From Antarctobacter aquimaris (GTDB lineage Bacteria; Pseudomonadota; Alphaproteobacteria; Rhodobacterales; Rhodobacteraceae): a stretch of DNA of 64,000 nucleotides. The stretch spans positions 124,001 through 188,000 of the forward strand of contig NZ_FXYF01000006.1 of the NCBI RefSeq assembly GCF_900184945.1, written 5' to 3'. Position numbers and translations under genes: made by a program. The notes beneath the pieces are model-generated. The model had not been told where the DNA came from. It did not search any database and was given only the letters and a program-made list of their open reading frames with translations. Positions within the stretch are counted from its first letter, which is position 1; each line of letters opens with the position of its first letter. Shown in pieces: positions 28,627 through 37,702 of this stretch.

Positions 28627-28760
28627 CGACCAGACCGGCCCAAGACCCGGTTGCGGCACGCAAAACGCACCCCGCAGACCCGATCCCCCCTGCGGCCAAA
28701 GTGCCCTTGCATGGCTGTCAAACGCGGCGTAAACGCGCCCCGATCCAAAGGGGGATTCCC

Positions 28761-29996
28761 ATGCCCGTTCTCGTGATGAAATTCGGCGGCACCTCCGTCG
28801 CCACGCTGGACCGCATCCGCCGCGCCGCCAAGCGCGTCGGCGTCGAGGTGGCCAAGGGCTATGACGTCATCGTCATCGTCTCCGCCATGTCGGGCGAAAC
28901 CAACAAGCTGGTCGGATTTGTCGAGGAAACCTCGCCGCTGTTCGACGCGCGCGAATACGATGCCGTCGTGTCCTCGGGCGAAAACGTGACCGCCGGGCTG
29001 ATGGCGCTGACCTTGCAGGAAATGGACGTGCCGGCGCGCAGCTGGCAGGGCTGGCAGGTGCCGGTGATGACCACATCCGCGCATTCGCAGGCCCGGATCG
29101 AGGAGATCCCCACCGCCAACATCACCCGCAAGTTCGCCGAAGGCATGAAGGTCGCCGTGGTCGCCGGCTTCCAGGGCATCTCGCCCGAGGGCCGCATCAC
29201 CACGCTGGGCCGCGGCGGATCGGACACCACCGCCGTCGCCTTTGCCGCCGCCTTCGGCGCGGAACGCTGCGACATCTACACCGACGTGGACGGCGTCTAC
29301 ACCACCGATCCGCGGATCTGCGAAAAGGCGCGCAAGCTGGACCGCATCGCGTTCGAAGAGATGCTGGAACTGGCCTCGCTGGGCGCCAAGGTGTTGCAGA
29401 CCCGGTCGGTGGAACTGGCCATGCGCTACAAGGTGAAGCTGCGCGTGCTGAGCAGCTTCGAGGAAATGGACGACGCGGCCGGCACCCTGGTCTGCGACGA
29501 GGAGGACATCATGGAAAGCAATGTTGTGGCCGGTGTGGCGCATTCCCGCGACGAGGCCAAGATGACGCTGGTGTCGGTCGCCGACCGCCCCGGCATCGCC
29601 GCCGCGATCTTCACCCCGCTGGCCGAGGCCGGCGTGAACGTGGACATGATCGTGCAGAACATCTCGGAGGAGGGCCGCACCGACATGACCTTCTCCTGCC
29701 CCACCAACCAGGTGGCGCGCGCCGAAAAGGTGATGGAAGAGGCCAAGGCCAAGGGCGAGATCAACTTTCACAGCATCGTCGCGGACAAGAACGTCTGCAA
29801 GATCTCGGTCGTCGGCATCGGCATGCGCAGCCACGCCGGCGTCGCGGCCAAGATGTTCCGCGTGCTGGCCAACGAGGGCATCAACATCCAGGTCATCACC
29901 ACCTCCGAGATCAAGATCTCGGTCCTGGTCGAACGCAAGTACATGGAATTGGCCGTGCAGGCGCTGCACGACGCCTTTGAGCTCGACAAGGGCTGA
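28761..29996 (+). CDS. lysC: Aspartate kinase
   Basis: This 411-residue enzyme phosphorylates L-aspartate, the first step towards lysine, threonine and methionine. It has the N-terminal motif MKFGGTSVA, the GRGGSDTTAVAFAAA motif and DVDGVYTTDPRI, followed by two ACT domains for feedback control. The start at 28761 has AGGGGG upstream. It lies before ptsP, with two hairpins in between, an order I recall from other alphaproteobacteria. thrC, acting later in the threonine branch, is at 61819. Confidence 0.95.
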   Translation: MPVLVMKFGGTSVATLDRIRRAAKRVGVEVAKGYDVIVIVSAMSGETNKLVGFVEETSPLFDAREYDAVVSSGENVTAGLMALTLQEMDVPARSWQGWQVPVMTTSAHSQARIEEIPTANITRKFAEGMKVAVVAGFQGISPEGRITTLGRGGSDTTAVAFAAAFGAERCDIYTDVDGVYTTDPRICEKARKLDRIAFEEMLELASLGAKVLQTRSVELAMRYKVKLRVLSSFEEMDDAAGTLVCDEEDIMESNVVAGVAHSRDEAKMTLVSVADRPGIAAAIFTPLAEAGVNVDMIVQNISEEGRTDMTFSCPTNQVARAEKVMEEAKAKGEINFHSIVADKNVCKISVVGIGMRSHAGVAAKMFRVLANEGINIQVITTSEIKISVLVERKYMELAVQALHDAFELDKG

Positions 29997-30010
29997 CACC
30001 GACGCCCCCG

Positions 30011-30043
30011 GGGTCCGCGCAGCCATGCGGCAAAGGCGGACCC
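30011..30043 (+). terminator. Hairpin after lysC
   Basis: GGGTCCGC and GCGGACCC pair around a 17-base loop, 15 bases past the aspartokinase stop. There is no U-tract, so termination would be incomplete or Rho-assisted. Confidence 0.4.
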
Positions 30044-30062
30044 TGCCACACGCATAACGGGA

Positions 30063-30088
30063 GCTTTTCGCCCGGATAAGCGAAAAGC
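30063..30088 (+). promoter_or_regulatory. Perfect 9-bp hairpin upstream of ptsP
   Basis: GCTTTTCGC and GCGAAAAGC pair perfectly around an 8-base loop, 70 bases before the ptsP start. It could be an operator or a leader stem; its role is unknown. Confidence 0.35.
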
Positions 30089-30157
30089 GGTTTCCAAAGC
30101 CGGACGCGATGGTCTATCTCTGCGGACCGCGGCCTAGGGTGACTTGCAAACCGACTC

Positions 30158-32398
30158 ATGGTGACAAATACCGAATCAGAAAGCCGCAAGTTGCTGGGGC
30201 GCTTGCGCGACACCATGGCCGAGGAAGCCGCCGGGCAGGCGCGCCTCGACAAGATCACGCATCTGACGGCCGACAGCATGGGCACCGAAGTGTGCTCGAT
30301 CTACCTGTTCCGCGACGCCGAAACGCTGGAACTCTGCGCCAGCCAGGGCCTCAAGGCGGAGGCCGTGCACCAGACCCGGATGAAGCTGGGCGAGGGCCTG
30401 GTGGGCCGCGTCGCCCGCACCGGCAAGACGATCAACACCGCCGACGCCCCGGCCGAGCGCGGCTTTCGCTACATGCCGGAGACCGGCGAAGAGATCTATT
30501 CCAGCTTTCTCGGCGTGCCGATCCAGCGGCTGGGGTCCAAGGTCGGCGTGCTGGTGGTCCAGTCCAAGCAGAAGCGCGAATTCACCTCGGACGAGATCTA
30601 TGCGCTCGAGGTCGTCGCCATGGTGCTGGCCGAGATGACCGAGCTGGGCGCCTTTGTCGGCGAGGGCGCGGCGCTCAAGGCGCGGCACACCCAGTCGATG
30701 CTGTTCCGCGGCGGCACCGCGCAGGAGGGCAGCGCCATGGGCCGCGTCTGGCTGCACGAACCGCGCGTCGTGGTGACCAACCCCGTCGCCGACGACCCGG
30801 AAAAGGAACGCGTCCGCCTGCTGGAGGCGGTCGAGAAACTGCGCGTCAGCGTCGACGAGATGCTGGCCGACACCCCGGGCGAAGGCGACCACGCCCAGGT
30901 GCTCGAAGCCTACCGGATGTTCGCCAACTCCAAGGGCTGGCTGCGCCGGATGGAAGAGGACATCGCCCGCGGCCTGTCGGCCGAGGCTTCGGTGGAAAAG
31001 GAACAGAGCACCGCCCGCGCCCGCATGTCCCAGGTCTCGGACCCCTACCTGCGCGACCGGCTGCACGATCTCGACGACCTGTCCAACCGCCTGCTGCGCA
31101 TCCTCACCGGCCAGGGCCGCCAGACCGGCGCCGAACTGCCCGAGGATCCGATCCTGATCGCCCGCAACATCGGCCCCGCCGAACTGCTGGAATACAACCG
31201 CAAGCTCAAGGCCGTGGTGCTGGAGGAGGGCTCGGTCGGCAGCCACGCCGCCATCGTCGCCCGCGCGCTGGCGATCCCGCTGGTGATCCACGCCGACCGC
31301 ATCACCAACGAGGCGCTGAACGGCGACCAGATCCTGGTCGACGGCGACCAGGGCATCGTCCACCTGCGCCCCGATGAGACCGTCGTCAGCGCCTTCCGCG
31401 ACAAGCTGGCGATGCAGGCCAAGGCGCAGGAACGCTACACCACGATCCGCGACAAGGAGTGCATCAGCGCCGACGGCCAGCGCGTCCACCTGCTGATGAA
31501 CGCGGGCCTGATGGCCGACCTGCCCTCGCTCGACAGTTCCGGCGCCGAGGGCGTCGGCCTGTTCCGCACCGAGCTGCAATTCCTGATCCGCAACAAGATG
31601 CCCCAGCGCACGGAGCTGGCCGATCTCTACGCCCAGGTGCTCGACGCCGCCGGGGGCAAGCGGGTGATCTTCCGCACGCTCGACATCGGCTCGGACAAGG
31701 TGCTGCCCTACATGCGCAAGGTCGACGAGCCGAACCCCGCCCTCGGCTGGCGCGCGATCCGCGTCGCGCTGGACCGGCCCGGCGTGATGCGGATGCAGTT
31801 GCAGGCGCTGGTGCGTGCCGCCAACGGCCGCCCGCTGACGCTGATGTTCCCCTTCATCGCGCAGTACGACGAATACGCCCGCGCCCGCGAAGAGATGGAA
31901 AAGGTGCTGGCCCGCGAACGCCGCCTGGGCCACCCGGTGCCGTCGAAGCTCGAGGTCGGCACCATGCTGGAAACGCCCTCGCTGGCCTTCGCCTCGCGCC
32001 GCTTCTTCGACGAGGTCGAATTCCTGTCGATCGGCGGCAACGACCTGAAACAGTTCTTCTTTGCCGCCGACCGCGAAAACGAACTGGTGCGCCGCCGCTA
32101 CGACACGCTGAATGTCTCCTTCCTGACCTTCCTCGAAAGCATCATCCACCGCTGCGCCCAGTCGAAGACCCCGCTCAGCTTTTGCGGCGAAGACGCCGGC
32201 CGCCCGATCGAGGCGCTGGTGCTGGCCGCCCTCGGCCTGCGCACCCTGTCGATGCGCCCCGCCTCCATCGGCCCGGTGAAAAGCCTGATCATGCGCTACT
32301 CGCTGAAAGAGGTGCGCGACGTGATCGAGGAATCGCGCCTGCGCGGCGACCAGTCGGTGCGCCAGGCGGTGATGGAATACCTGCGCGACAATTCCTGA
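30158..32398 (+). CDS. ptsP: Phosphoenolpyruvate--protein phosphotransferase PtsP (EI-Ntr)
   Basis: This 746-residue first enzyme of the nitrogen-related phosphotransferase system passes phosphate from PEP to NPr. An N-terminal GAF domain (about residues 20-165) distinguishes it from sugar PTS enzyme I. The phosphorylated histidine is His363 in GSVGSHAAIVARAL. The C-terminal PEP-binding TIM barrel shows GLFRTELQFLIRN and LSIGGNDLKQFFFAADREN. No PTS permease is nearby, consistent with a regulatory system that often influences carbon storage and metal or nitrogen homeostasis. Confidence 0.95.
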   Translation: MVTNTESESRKLLGRLRDTMAEEAAGQARLDKITHLTADSMGTEVCSIYLFRDAETLELCASQGLKAEAVHQTRMKLGEGLVGRVARTGKTINTADAPAERGFRYMPETGEEIYSSFLGVPIQRLGSKVGVLVVQSKQKREFTSDEIYALEVVAMVLAEMTELGAFVGEGAALKARHTQSMLFRGGTAQEGSAMGRVWLHEPRVVVTNPVADDPEKERVRLLEAVEKLRVSVDEMLADTPGEGDHAQVLEAYRMFANSKGWLRRMEEDIARGLSAEASVEKEQSTARARMSQVSDPYLRDRLHDLDDLSNRLLRILTGQGRQTGAELPEDPILIARNIGPAELLEYNRKLKAVVLEEGSVGSHAAIVARALAIPLVIHADRITNEALNGDQILVDGDQGIVHLRPDETVVSAFRDKLAMQAKAQERYTTIRDKECISADGQRVHLLMNAGLMADLPSLDSSGAEGVGLFRTELQFLIRNKMPQRTELADLYAQVLDAAGGKRVIFRTLDIGSDKVLPYMRKVDEPNPALGWRAIRVALDRPGVMRMQLQALVRAANGRPLTLMFPFIAQYDEYARAREEMEKVLARERRLGHPVPSKLEVGTMLETPSLAFASRRFFDEVEFLSIGGNDLKQFFFAADRENELVRRRYDTLNVSFLTFLESIIHRCAQSKTPLSFCGEDAGRPIEALVLAALGLRTLSMRPASIGPVKSLIMRYSLKEVRDVIEESRLRGDQSVRQAVMEYLRDNS

Positions 32399-32515
32399 CC
32401 CCCGCCCCGCCTCACGAAATCGTCGCCCGGCGCGCGCTTGACATGCGCGGCCCACCCTTCAACTCTGGCGCAGACCCTCCGGCCGTCCGGCCAGCCAAAG
32501 CCAGGTGACACCGCC

Positions 32516-33817
32516 ATGCTCCCGATGACCCGCCGCCAGCTGCTGGCCTCCACCCTCGCCGCCGTGGCCCTGCCGCGCGTGACCTGGGCGGCCGAACCCT
32601 TTGCCCTCACGGCCGAGCCGGTGGTCGCCCAGATCCTCGACGAAGGCGACCCCGCCACGCCGATGTTCGGCTTCAACGGCTCCACCCCCGGCCCCGAGTT
32701 GCGCGTCAGCGAGGGCGAGCGCCTGCGCGTCACCTTCCGGAACGCGCTGGCCGATCCCACCGCGATCCACTGGCACGGCATCCGCATCGACAACGCGATG
32801 GACGGCGTGCCCGGCATGACCCAGGCCGCCGTCGGAGTGGGCGAAAGTTTCGACTACGATTTCGTCGCGCCCGACGCGGGCACCTACTGGTATCACTCGC
32901 ACCACCAGAGCTGGGAACAGGTGGCGCGCGGCCTCTACGGCCCCTTGATCGTCGAGGAAACCACTCCCCCGGACATCGACCACGACATCACCGTCATCGT
33001 CACCGATTGGCGGCTGGAGCAAAACGGCCAGATGATGGGCGGCTTCGGCAACATGCACGATTTTGCCCATGCCGGGCGGCTGGGCAATTTCGCCAAGGTG
33101 ATCCTGTCGCGCGACACTGTCCGGCAGGGCGACCGGGTCCGCCTGCGCCTGATCAACACCGCCACCGCGCGGATCTTCCCCGTGGCGCTGGAGGGCTTTG
33201 ACGGCCGCATCGTCGCGCTGGACGGCCGCGCCCTGCCCGAGCCGCGCGAGATTTCCGAGATCACCCTTGCCCCGGCGCAGCGCATGGACCTGGTCGGCGA
33301 CGTGACCGCCGCCCTGCGCTTTCTCTTCCCGACCCGGGACGAGGATTACCAGATGGGCCAGATCGCGCTCGACGGCGAACGCGCCCCGCGCGGCACCCCC
33401 GTCACCGCCCTGCCCGCCGGGCATCGCCCTCTGCCGGGCGACACCCCGCGCGCGCTCAGCCTGCGGATGGAGGGCGGCGCCATGGGCGGGCGCCACGCGG
33501 GCGACGACATCTGGGCCTTCAACGGTCATTCCGGCCTGCCCAAGCTGCCCTTCGCCAGCTTCACGCGCGGCGAGACGGCCCGCCTCACCCTGGTCAACGA
33601 CACCGCCTTTCCGCACGGCATCCACCTGCACGGCCACCATTTCTACGAGCTGGACGCCGACGGCACCCCGGGCGACCTGCGCGACACCACGCTCTTGATG
33701 CCGGACGAAAGCCGCGACATCCTCTGCGTCTTCGACAACCCGGGCAAATGGCTGATCCATTGCCACATGCTGGAACACCAGGCCTCCGGCATGAAGACAT
33801 GGGTGGAGGTGGCATGA
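32516..33817 (+). CDS. Multicopper oxidase, Tat-exported
   Basis: This 433-residue periplasmic copper oxidase begins with a twin-arginine signal (MTRRQLLASTLAAVALP). All four copper-binding motifs are present: HWHG and HSHH in the first domain, HGIHLHGHHF and HCHMLEHQASGM in the last. The latter supplies the T1 Cys, His and an axial Met. The protein would oxidise Cu(I), phenols or another small donor and reduce oxygen to water. No CueO-like methionine-rich insert is evident. A c-type cytochrome gene overlaps its 3' end (ATGA), suggesting that the two proteins exchange electrons; this is an inference. Confidence 0.9.
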   Translation: MLPMTRRQLLASTLAAVALPRVTWAAEPFALTAEPVVAQILDEGDPATPMFGFNGSTPGPELRVSEGERLRVTFRNALADPTAIHWHGIRIDNAMDGVPGMTQAAVGVGESFDYDFVAPDAGTYWYHSHHQSWEQVARGLYGPLIVEETTPPDIDHDITVIVTDWRLEQNGQMMGGFGNMHDFAHAGRLGNFAKVILSRDTVRQGDRVRLRLINTATARIFPVALEGFDGRIVALDGRALPEPREISEITLAPAQRMDLVGDVTAALRFLFPTRDEDYQMGQIALDGERAPRGTPVTALPAGHRPLPGDTPRALSLRMEGGAMGGRHAGDDIWAFNGHSGLPKLPFASFTRGETARLTLVNDTAFPHGIHLHGHHFYELDADGTPGDLRDTTLLMPDESRDILCVFDNPGKWLIHCHMLEHQASGMKTWVEVA

Positions 33818-34242
33818 AGGCCCTCCTGCCCCTGCTGGCCCTCGCCGCCGGCCCCGCGCTGGCGGGGCACGAACTCGACGGCCGCGACCTGACCCGGGGG
33901 GCCGCGCTCTACGCCACCCATTGCGCCGCCTGCCACGGCGCCGCGCTCGAGGGCGCGGAGGACTGGCAGACCCCGGACGAAAACGGCATCTACCCCGCCC
34001 CGCCACATGACGAGACCGGCCACACCTGGCATCACTCCAACGTGCAGAACTTCAATTATGTCCAGCAGGGCGGGCAGGCCATCGTCGAACAGCTGGGCCT
34101 GAAGGGTTTCACCAGCGGGATGCCGGGCTTTGCCGAGGTGCTCAGCGACGAGGAGATCTGGCAGGTGCTCGCCTACATCCGCTCCAGCTGGCCCGACCGC
34201 ATCCAGGACCTCCACGCCGCCCGCAACCCGCCGCACGACTGA
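33814..34242 (+). CDS. Periplasmic c-type cytochrome
   Basis: This 142-residue protein has a Sec signal peptide (MKALLPLLALAAGPALA) and one heme-binding motif, CAACH, near residues 37-41. The likely axial methionine is in TSGMPGFAEVLSDEEIWQVLAYI. It overlaps the multicopper oxidase gene by four bases, so it is probably its electron donor or acceptor in the periplasm. Mono-heme class I fold is the best fit. Confidence 0.9.
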   Translation: MKALLPLLALAAGPALAGHELDGRDLTRGAALYATHCAACHGAALEGAEDWQTPDENGIYPAPPHDETGHTWHHSNVQNFNYVQQGGQAIVEQLGLKGFTSGMPGFAEVLSDEEIWQVLAYIRSSWPDRIQDLHAARNPPHD

Positions 34243-34623
34243 GCCACCGCGCACCGGCACCGGCCCGCACACTGGCCGCCGGCCCGAGTCGCGCGGCCAT
34301 CCCCGATCCCAAGGGCAGCACCTGCCGCCACCGGGCGCCCGGCCCGCTGCCCAGCCCCCGCCGGGCACGCAAACCCCCGATGAAAAAAACCCGGTCGCAG
34401 CCTTCGGCATACGACCGGGTTCCAGGACTGTCTCCACGAAGTCGCCCCTGCCATTCTGGCCAGAGCGGCGCCCCCACATTCTGCGCAGGGCACACATCCC
34501 CTGCCCCCTGGTCCGGCACCGCCCGTCACCGCGCGGCGGTGCAGGCATCCCGTGTCGCCCGGGGGCGGGTGGTTCGTCTTCGAAGCTTTTCGCCCCGATG
34601 CGACTCGGATAGCACCATCAAGC
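34243..34623. other. Convergent intergenic region between the cytochrome and EcsC genes
   Basis: This 381-base stretch is GC-rich and proline-coding by accident in several frames, with no gene I believe. It contains the leftward terminator of the EcsC gene. Confidence 0.6.
34382..34421 (-). terminator. Rho-independent terminator of the EcsC gene
   Basis: AACCCGGTCG and CGACCGGGTT form a perfect 10-bp stem with a 14-base loop. On the minus strand the stem runs straight into seven T residues. It lies about 200 bases past the EcsC stop. Confidence 0.75.
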
Positions 34624-35388
34624 CTAACGCGCGGTTAACCGTGGTTCGGAAACCGCCTTGCGCAGCGCCTCGACCAGCGTCTCGCGCGGGGTGCCGCTGT
34701 CGCGGGCCAGCCGCAGCAGGCCGAAATGCACATGCGCCATCTGCTGGTAATAGCTGGTAAAGGCATAGTTCGTCGCCGCCCCCGCCACCGCGCCCAGCAC
34801 CGGCACCGTCTGCGCCGCCAGCTTCTGGCCCAGCGCCAGCGACAGCCGCGGCGCCACCCGGCCGATCAGCGCATGCACCGTCGCCCCCGTCACCGTGACC
34901 CGCGCCGCGAGAAATCCCATGTCCGCGCCATCGTCCTCCGCCAGCGGCCCCGCCACCGCGAACACCGTCAGGCATTCGCGCGCGATCTCCGGGTCTGTCG
35001 GGTCGAACCCGTGTTCCGCCGCGATGCCCTGGATCGCCCGCATCAGCACCGTCACCGTCACCGGCAATTCGGCCAGCGCCGAAGGCAGCCCCGCCGATCC
35101 GCCCGCCGCCCCCATCGCCGTGGCAAAGGCGGTGTTCAGCCAGCCCTTCTGGTCCGGCACCACCCCGCGCGACCGCTGTGCTGCCTGCATGGCCCCGGTC
35201 AGCGCCCGCCGCGTCGCCGCCTCCAGCCCGCTCTTGGCGCTGTCCGGCAACCGCTCCAGCAGGTTCTCGGCCTGCCCGCCGATCAGCGACAACAGCTGCA
35301 TGCCGACCGAATTCGCGCCCCGGTACCGCTTGGCCAGCGCCGCAATCTCCCGGTCCAGGTCCGTTGCCGCCATCACGATGTCGTCCAA
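34624..35388 (-). CDS. EcsC family protein
   Basis: This roughly 254-residue protein has an alanine- and glycine-rich, partly hydrophobic middle (for example VPVLGAVAGAATNYAFTSYYQQMAHVHFGL near the C-terminus). These are the features of the EcsC family, named after a Bacillus protein linked to the EcsAB transporter. Molecular function is unknown. TTG at 35388 has GGAGG with 6-base spacing; GTG at 35394 would place the ribosome site too close. It ends in a good leftward terminator, so it is a single-gene unit. Confidence 0.75.
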   Translation of the reverse strand: MDDIVMAATDLDREIAALAKRYRGANSVGMQLLSLIGGQAENLLERLPDSAKSGLEAATRRALTGAMQAAQRSRGVVPDQKGWLNTAFATAMGAAGGSAGLPSALAELPVTVTVLMRAIQGIAAEHGFDPTDPEIARECLTVFAVAGPLAEDDGADMGFLAARVTVTGATVHALIGRVAPRLSLALGQKLAAQTVPVLGAVAGAATNYAFTSYYQQMAHVHFGLLRLARDSGTPRETLVEALRKAVSEPRLTAR

Positions 35389-35436
35389 GATCACCCTCCA
35401 TGCTCCCCACCCAGATGGGGCCGCAGGGTGCCGCGA

Positions 35437-35922
35437 TCAAGCCGCCCGTGTCACCTCTCCGGCCACGCCCGCCCAGGCGCCGGGGGTCAGCTCCAGCCCC
35501 AGCACCCGGTCCGGGTTGGTCGGCGGCGGCATCTCGACCTCGTCCAGCCGGACAAAGCCGAAGCGCGAATAATAGGGCGCATCGCCCACCAGCAGCACGC
35601 GCGCATGGCCCAGTTCCCCGGCCCGCTCCAGCGTGCCGCTGATCATCGCCGCGCCCAGCCCCTCGCCCTGCGCGATCGGGTGCACCGCCACCGGCCCCAT
35701 CAGCAGCGCCCCGACCCCGCCGACGCACACCGGCCAGTAGCGGATCGCCCCGCCCAGGGTGCCGGTCTCGTCCCGCGCGATCCAGCACAGCTCCGCCACC
35801 GGCGGCACGTCATCGCGCAGCCGGTAGGATGACAGCAGCGTGCGCCCCGGGGCAAAGGCCAGGTCGAACAGCCCCTCGACGTCCAGGCCGTCCTCCGGCC
35901 TCTCCTGTGCAAGCGTGAACAC
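35437..35922 (-). CDS. GNAT family N-acetyltransferase (YhbS-like)
   Basis: This 161-residue acetyltransferase has the acetyl-CoA binding segment GPVAVHPIAQGEGLGAAMISGTLERA (GNAT motif A). It is followed by VLLVGDAPYYSRFGF, the signature of the YhbS-like group. The acceptor is unknown. GTG at 35922 has AGGAGA upstream; a longer frame to 35982 is less likely. Confidence 0.85.
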   Translation of the reverse strand: MFTLAQERPEDGLDVEGLFDLAFAPGRTLLSSYRLRDDVPPVAELCWIARDETGTLGGAIRYWPVCVGGVGALLMGPVAVHPIAQGEGLGAAMISGTLERAGELGHARVLLVGDAPYYSRFGFVRLDEVEMPPPTNPDRVLGLELTPGAWAGVAGEVTRAA

Positions 35923-36016
35923 CCGCCTCTGATCTCCTGCTGAACGCGATCCCGTGCATTCCGGTGCAAACCGGCGTATCACGCTGAAAACCCATGCGCA
36001 AACAGGAGCGACGCCA

Positions 36017-36622
36017 GTGTTCTACCGCCCCCAGGACGGCCACGGACTGCCGCACAACCCCTTCAACGCCATCGTCACGCCGCGCCCGATCGGCTGGATC
36101 TCGACCCGCGGCCGCGACGGGCACGACAACCTCGCGCCCTACAGCTTTTTCAACGCGGTGGCCTACGTGCCGCCGCAGGTGATGTTCGCCTCGACCAGCG
36201 CCAAGCCCGACCGCGGCGACACCAAGGACAGCGTCGCCCAGCTGCGCGAAACCGGGGTGTTCTGCGTCAACATCGTCGAATACGCGATGCGCGACGTGAT
36301 GAACCAGACCTCCGGCCCGTGGGACCGCGAGGTTGACGAGTTCGAGCTCGCCGGCATCGAAAAGGCCGCGTGCGAGACCATCGACTGCCCCCGCGTCGCC
36401 CGCGCGCCGGCCAACCTCGAATGCCGGGTGACGCAGATCGTCCAGCTGGAGGGCAAGTCCAACTTCGCCGTCTTCGGCGAGGTGGTCGGCGTGCACATGC
36501 GCGACGACTGCCTCAGGGACGGCGTGTTCGACGTGCTGTCCTTCAACCCGCTCTCGCGCATGGGGTATCGCGACTACACGGTGGTGCGGGAAAAGTTCGA
36601 GCTGAAGAGACCGGGGGAGTAA
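36017..36622 (+). CDS. Flavin reductase family protein (FMN-binding)
   Basis: This 201-residue protein has the split-barrel flavin-binding fold. Key segments are NAIVTPRPIGWISTRGRDGHDNLAPYSFFN near the N-terminus, PPQVMFASTS, and FCVNIVEYAMRDVMNQTSG. Relatives reduce free flavin for partner monooxygenases or act as FMN-dependent reductases. No monooxygenase partner is nearby. GTG at 36017 has AGGAG at good spacing. Confidence 0.85.
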   Translation: MFYRPQDGHGLPHNPFNAIVTPRPIGWISTRGRDGHDNLAPYSFFNAVAYVPPQVMFASTSAKPDRGDTKDSVAQLRETGVFCVNIVEYAMRDVMNQTSGPWDREVDEFELAGIEKAACETIDCPRVARAPANLECRVTQIVQLEGKSNFAVFGEVVGVHMRDDCLRDGVFDVLSFNPLSRMGYRDYTVVREKFELKRPGE

Positions 36623-36649
36623 GTCGCCTCTGCGAAGGCAGAGGCGACT
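36622..36649 (+). terminator. Terminator hairpin of the flavin reductase gene
   Basis: AGTCGCCTCTGC and GCAGAGGCGACT form a perfect 12-bp stem with the tetraloop GAAG, starting at the stop codon. No U-tract follows. A second hairpin (36661-36685, GTCATGTTTCC against GGAAACGTGAC, one mismatch) lies just beyond. Confidence 0.55.
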
Positions 36650-37015
36650 GGTGGGCAAGGGTCATGTTTCCAAAGGAAACGTGACCGCCCACACCCCTCC
36701 ATTCCAGGCGCACCCTACCCACCCCACACCCCTTGCGGTCGGGTTGGCGGGCGGGCGATGGGCGTCAGCCCAAGTCCCGTCTCGACCGACCCGCAAAACA
36801 AACCCCTCCCCCCTTGCGGCAGGGCCGGTGGGCGGGCGATGGGCGCCAGCCCGAGTCCCGCCCCGCCGACCCGCATACCGCCCATGCAGATCCGCATGGA
36901 CTGCGCCCTCGAAACGTCGCCCCGAACCCGCTATCCTCCACCGCGCAACCGATGGAGCGCGCCATGGACCAGCACCCTTGATCCCCTGACCCGTCACGGA
37001 CCCCAAGGAGGCCCC
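36623..37015. other. Intergenic region with hairpins and a repeat
   Basis: This 393-base stretch is non-coding as far as I can tell. It contains two hairpins near its left end and an imperfect direct repeat of about 66 bases. The strong AAGGAGG ribosome site of the next gene is at its right end. Confidence 0.6.
36730..36875. repeat. Imperfect direct repeat, two units about 81 bases apart
   Basis: Unit 1 (36730-36795) and unit 2 (36811-36875) both start CCCTTGCGG, share GGCGGGCGATGGGCG-CAGCCC-AGTCCCG, and end GACCCGCA. Most differences are single transitions. The origin is unknown; a local duplication or a dispersed intergenic element are both possible. Confidence 0.7.
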
Positions 37016-37702
37016 ATGCCCTTTTCCCTGCCCGACGCGGCGCGCCCGCACCCCATCACCCTGCCCGACGGCACCCCGCACGGCGGCACCGTCCACCTCA
37101 AGGCCGTCATCGACCACCCCAGGTTCGAGGTCGGCGCGCACAGCTACGCCAGCGATTTCGACCCGCCGCAGGACTGGGCCACGCGCCTCGCCCCCTACCT
37201 CTTTCCCTTCAGCCAGGAGCGCCTGAGCCTGGGCAAGTTCTGCCAGGTCGCCCACGGCGTGCGCTTCCTGACCAGCTCGGCCAATCACGCCACCGACGGG
37301 CTGACCACCTACCCCTTTGCCGTCTTCGACCCGGACAGCATGACCGGCTACCAGCCCGACACCCGCGACACGGTGATCGGCCATGACGTCTGGCTGGGCT
37401 ACGGCGCGCTGGTGCTGCCCGGCGCGCGGATCGGCAACGGGGTGATCGTCGGCGCGGGCGCGGTGGTGCGCGGCACGGTGCCCGACTACGCCGTGGTCAC
37501 CGGAAACCCGGCGCAGGTGGTCCGCCTGCGCTTCACGCCCGCTGAAATCGCCACCCTGAACGCCCTCGCCTGGTGGGACTGGCACGACGACACCATCGCC
37601 GCCGCCCGCCCGGCGCTGGAGTGCGGCGATGTCGCAGCGTTGCAGCAAATGGCACCCCGAGGGCAACCGCGCTTGCCGCGGAACGAAAACGGGCGACCGT
37701 AG
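37016..37702 (+). CDS. CatB-related O-acetyltransferase (xenobiotic/hexapeptide family)
   Basis: This 228-residue left-handed beta-helix acetyltransferase resembles the Vat/CatB group. The catalytic histidine is in SSANHATDGLTTYPF. Hexapeptide repeats include VIGHDVWLGYGALVLPGARIGNGVIVGAGAVV, followed by GNPAQVV. Members acetylate antibiotics, sugars or other small hydroxyl compounds; most chromosomal members have unknown substrates, so resistance should not be assumed. The AAGGAGG ribosome site is excellent. A decayed partial copy lies at 38690-38913. Confidence 0.87.
   Translation: MPFSLPDAARPHPITLPDGTPHGGTVHLKAVIDHPRFEVGAHSYASDFDPPQDWATRLAPYLFPFSQERLSLGKFCQVAHGVRFLTSSANHATDGLTTYPFAVFDPDSMTGYQPDTRDTVIGHDVWLGYGALVLPGARIGNGVIVGAGAVVRGTVPDYAVVTGNPAQVVRLRFTPAEIATLNALAWWDWHDDTIAAARPALECGDVAALQQMAPRGQPRLPRNENGRP

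Noticed and set aside
34622-34640. TTAA-N7-TTAG resembling a CtrA box
   Set aside because: It lies in the last codons of the EcsC gene, where the bases are explained by coding, and no promoter is expected there.
37016-37702. Calling the CatB-type protein an antibiotic resistance determinant
   Set aside because: The hexapeptide family is broad and chromosomal members mostly have unknown substrates. Nothing in the context suggests mobility or resistance.
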